5,666 nucleotides of DNA, from the NCBI GenBank assembly GCA_036505615.1, contig DASXTB010000327.1, forward strand, positions 1 through 5,666. Direction: 5' to 3'. A program made the position numbers and the translations under genes. The notes beneath the pieces are model-generated. The model was not told where the DNA came from, did no database searches, and saw only the letters and a list, made by a program, of their open reading frames with translations. Below, one piece after another: positions 4,316 to 5,666 of the stretch. Source of the stretch: DASXTB01 sp036505615 (GTDB lineage: Bacteria; Acidobacteriota; UBA6911; JACQSX01). Each line of letters starts with the position of its first letter. Position 1 is the first letter of the stretch.

Positions 4316-5642
4316 ATGCTCACGGAGCGTTACCACTCTCTTCTCAGACAAGGTTGGCAAGGAGTTTTCCAGCAGCAGCGTAGCCAGCGCCGGGCCATCG
4401 AGCAGGCCATCGCCCTGCCTCTGGCTGAAACACCAAGGACCATCTCGGCCACCATCTGTGCTCTGGCGCGCCAACACCAGGATTGGAGTGCCGATTACAA
4501 AATTTTCTCGCGCAGTGCATGGCAGGCCGAGCGGCTCTTTGAGCCTGCAGCCCTGGAGTATCTGCGTCGTTATCCAGACGGACCGATCGCTCTGGCCATG
4601 GACGACACCAAACTTTCTAAGACCGGTAAGAAGATTGCAACTGCTTCTTGGCAGCGCGATCCCATGTCGCCTCCCTTTCACGTCAACTTCCTTTACGCTT
4701 TGCGTTTTGTGCAGGCCTCCCTGTTGTTTGCACACTACCGCGAGGGCGATTTTTCGGCGCGAGCCATTCCGGTGCGTTTTACCGAGGCAGCGGCCGTCAA
4801 GAAGCCTGGCAAGCGGAGCAGCGAGGAGCAAAAGAAACCTCATCAAGCAGCAAAATCTTTCCACCGATAGCCTGCAGATGATCTGCGGGTTTCGTGCCAC
4901 TCTGGACCGGATGGGGGCAGCCCAAAGACGCATCGCTCTGGTAGTGGATGGGAGCTTTTGCAACCGCACTTTCTTTAAGACTGCTCTGGATCGCATCGAT
5001 GTGATTGCACGATGTAGAAAAGACGCTCGACTGTGCTGGCCTGCCTGCGGATCGCGACGTAAATATGATCCCCACAGATTTACTCCTGAACAAGTCAGAG
5101 AGCAACCGGACATCCCCTGGCACACAGCGAGAGTTTACTTTGGGGGAAGTTGGCGCGACATCCAATACAAACAACTGATGGGGGTACTTTGGAGAAGAGG
5201 CGCTGGGACACGCCCTCTGCGATTGATTGTCATTGCTCCTCAGCCCTACAAACTTTCTGTTCATTCGCGCACCCATTACCGTCAGCCCGCATTTCTACTC
5301 TGCACCGATAGGGCCAGTGAGGCCCACTTACTCATCCAGCTTTATTTGGATCGATGGCAGATCGAAGTGAATCATCGTGATGAAAAGAGCATCCTCGGTG
5401 TAGGACAGGCACAAGTTCGCTCTCCCAAATCCGTACCGCGGCATCCCGCCTTTGCTGTGGCCAGCTACAGCATGCTACTGCTGTCGGCCTTGCAGCAGTT
5501 TGGCCCCGGGCGCAACCACGACTACCATCCACTGCCTAAATGGAGAAGAAATGCCAAACGGCCTTCGCTCACCGACCTGATCAGGCTCATGAGGATAGAA
5601 AATAACAACGAAACGTCTGTTTGCCCGATTCAAACCGATTAA
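4316..5642 (+). pseudogene. IS4-superfamily (IS701-like) DDE transposase with +1 frameshift
   Basis: The N-terminal half reads in one frame from the ATG at 4316 to a stop at 4868-4870. The C-terminal half continues in the +1 frame to the TAA at 5640-5642. Skipping one base near C4838 joins KRSSEEQKK to LIKQQNLSTDSL and gives a full-length protein of about 441 aa, normal for the family. Catalytic residues are all present: the first Asp in MDDTKLSKTG (D96/D97), the second in LVVDGSF (codon 4947-4949), and Glu in YLDRWQIEVNHRDEK (codon 5364-5366). The last stretch fits the Y-(2)-R-(3)-E-(6)-K signature of the IS4 superfamily exactly. The segment SPPFHVN and the C-terminal GVGQAQVRSPKSVPRHP agree with IS701/DDE_5-type enzymes. 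No classical -1 slippery heptamer or long A-run sits at the break, so a disabling mutation or base-call error is more likely than programmed shifting. A GGGGGAAAG upstream of the ATG serves as ribosome binding site. Confidence 0.85.
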
Positions 5643-5666
5643 GGCCCGAAAAACCGATATGCGATA

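Larger units (their letters stand above)
3984..5642 (+). mobile_element. Insertion element core with two genes, ends unresolved
   Basis: The core consists of the winged-helix gene and the broken DDE transposase. With only 2 bp between them, no left terminal inverted repeat fits between the genes, so the left end should lie upstream of 3984, probably between about 3770 and 3983. I compared the sequence after the transposase stop (5643-5666) with that region by eye and saw no inverted match. The right end may be past the window edge. Coordinates given are therefore the gene span, not the true borders. Confidence 0.5.

Noticed and set aside
3824..5125. Long minus-strand open frame (433 codons) opposite the transposase
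   Set aside because: It is antisense to the winged-helix gene and most of the transposase, has no recognisable domain, and is rich in Arg, Ser and Leu as expected for a shadow frame.

Overview
The window looks like chromosomal DNA from an environmental bacterium with moderately high GC. Acidobacteriota (Terriglobia-like) is my best guess. This rests on the style of the proteins (C-terminal TPR tail of a large regulator, Tat-type metallo-beta-lactamase-fold enzyme, secreted NTF2-like protein) and on many short GC-rich palindromic intergenic repeats. It is an inference from family resemblance, not a database result. I see no rRNA, tRNA, CRISPR array or complete known defence operon.

Layout: (1) 2-502, plus strand: the C-terminal end of a TPR protein whose N-terminus lies outside the window. 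(2) 503-790: a convergent intergenic region packed with palindromes. (3) 791-1738, minus: a Tat-exported MBL-fold hydrolase, divergent from (4) 1956-2429, plus: a secreted SnoaL/NTF2-like protein; each has a candidate promoter in the 217-bp gap. (5) 2456-2695, minus: a 79-aa Tudor/CarD-like small protein, convergent with the NTF2-like gene. (6) 2902-3441, minus: an MqsA-like zinc-finger plus Xre-HTH regulator in a noticeably AT-richer stretch, with no toxin partner visible. (7) 3442-3983: a 542-bp non-coding region with a mosaic of palindromic repeats, one of which is an exact 28-bp copy of a repeat 3.2 kb to the left. (8) 3984-4313 and 4316-5642, plus: a small winged-helix (HARE-HTH-like) gene 2 bp upstream of a DDE transposase of the IS4 superfamily (IS701-like) that carries a +1 frameshift.

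How the genes relate: the first five look like independent host genes. The most unusual arrangement is at the right end. Only 2 bp separate the winged-helix gene from the transposase, so the left end of the mobile element should lie upstream of the winged-helix gene, making that gene probable cargo or an accessory factor. The transposase reading frame breaks at about 4838, so this copy is probably inactive unless a programmed +1 shift or a base-call error is involved. I found no convincing new multi-gene system; the best leads are this two-gene element, the repeat clusters, and the upstream part of the TPR protein beyond the window.
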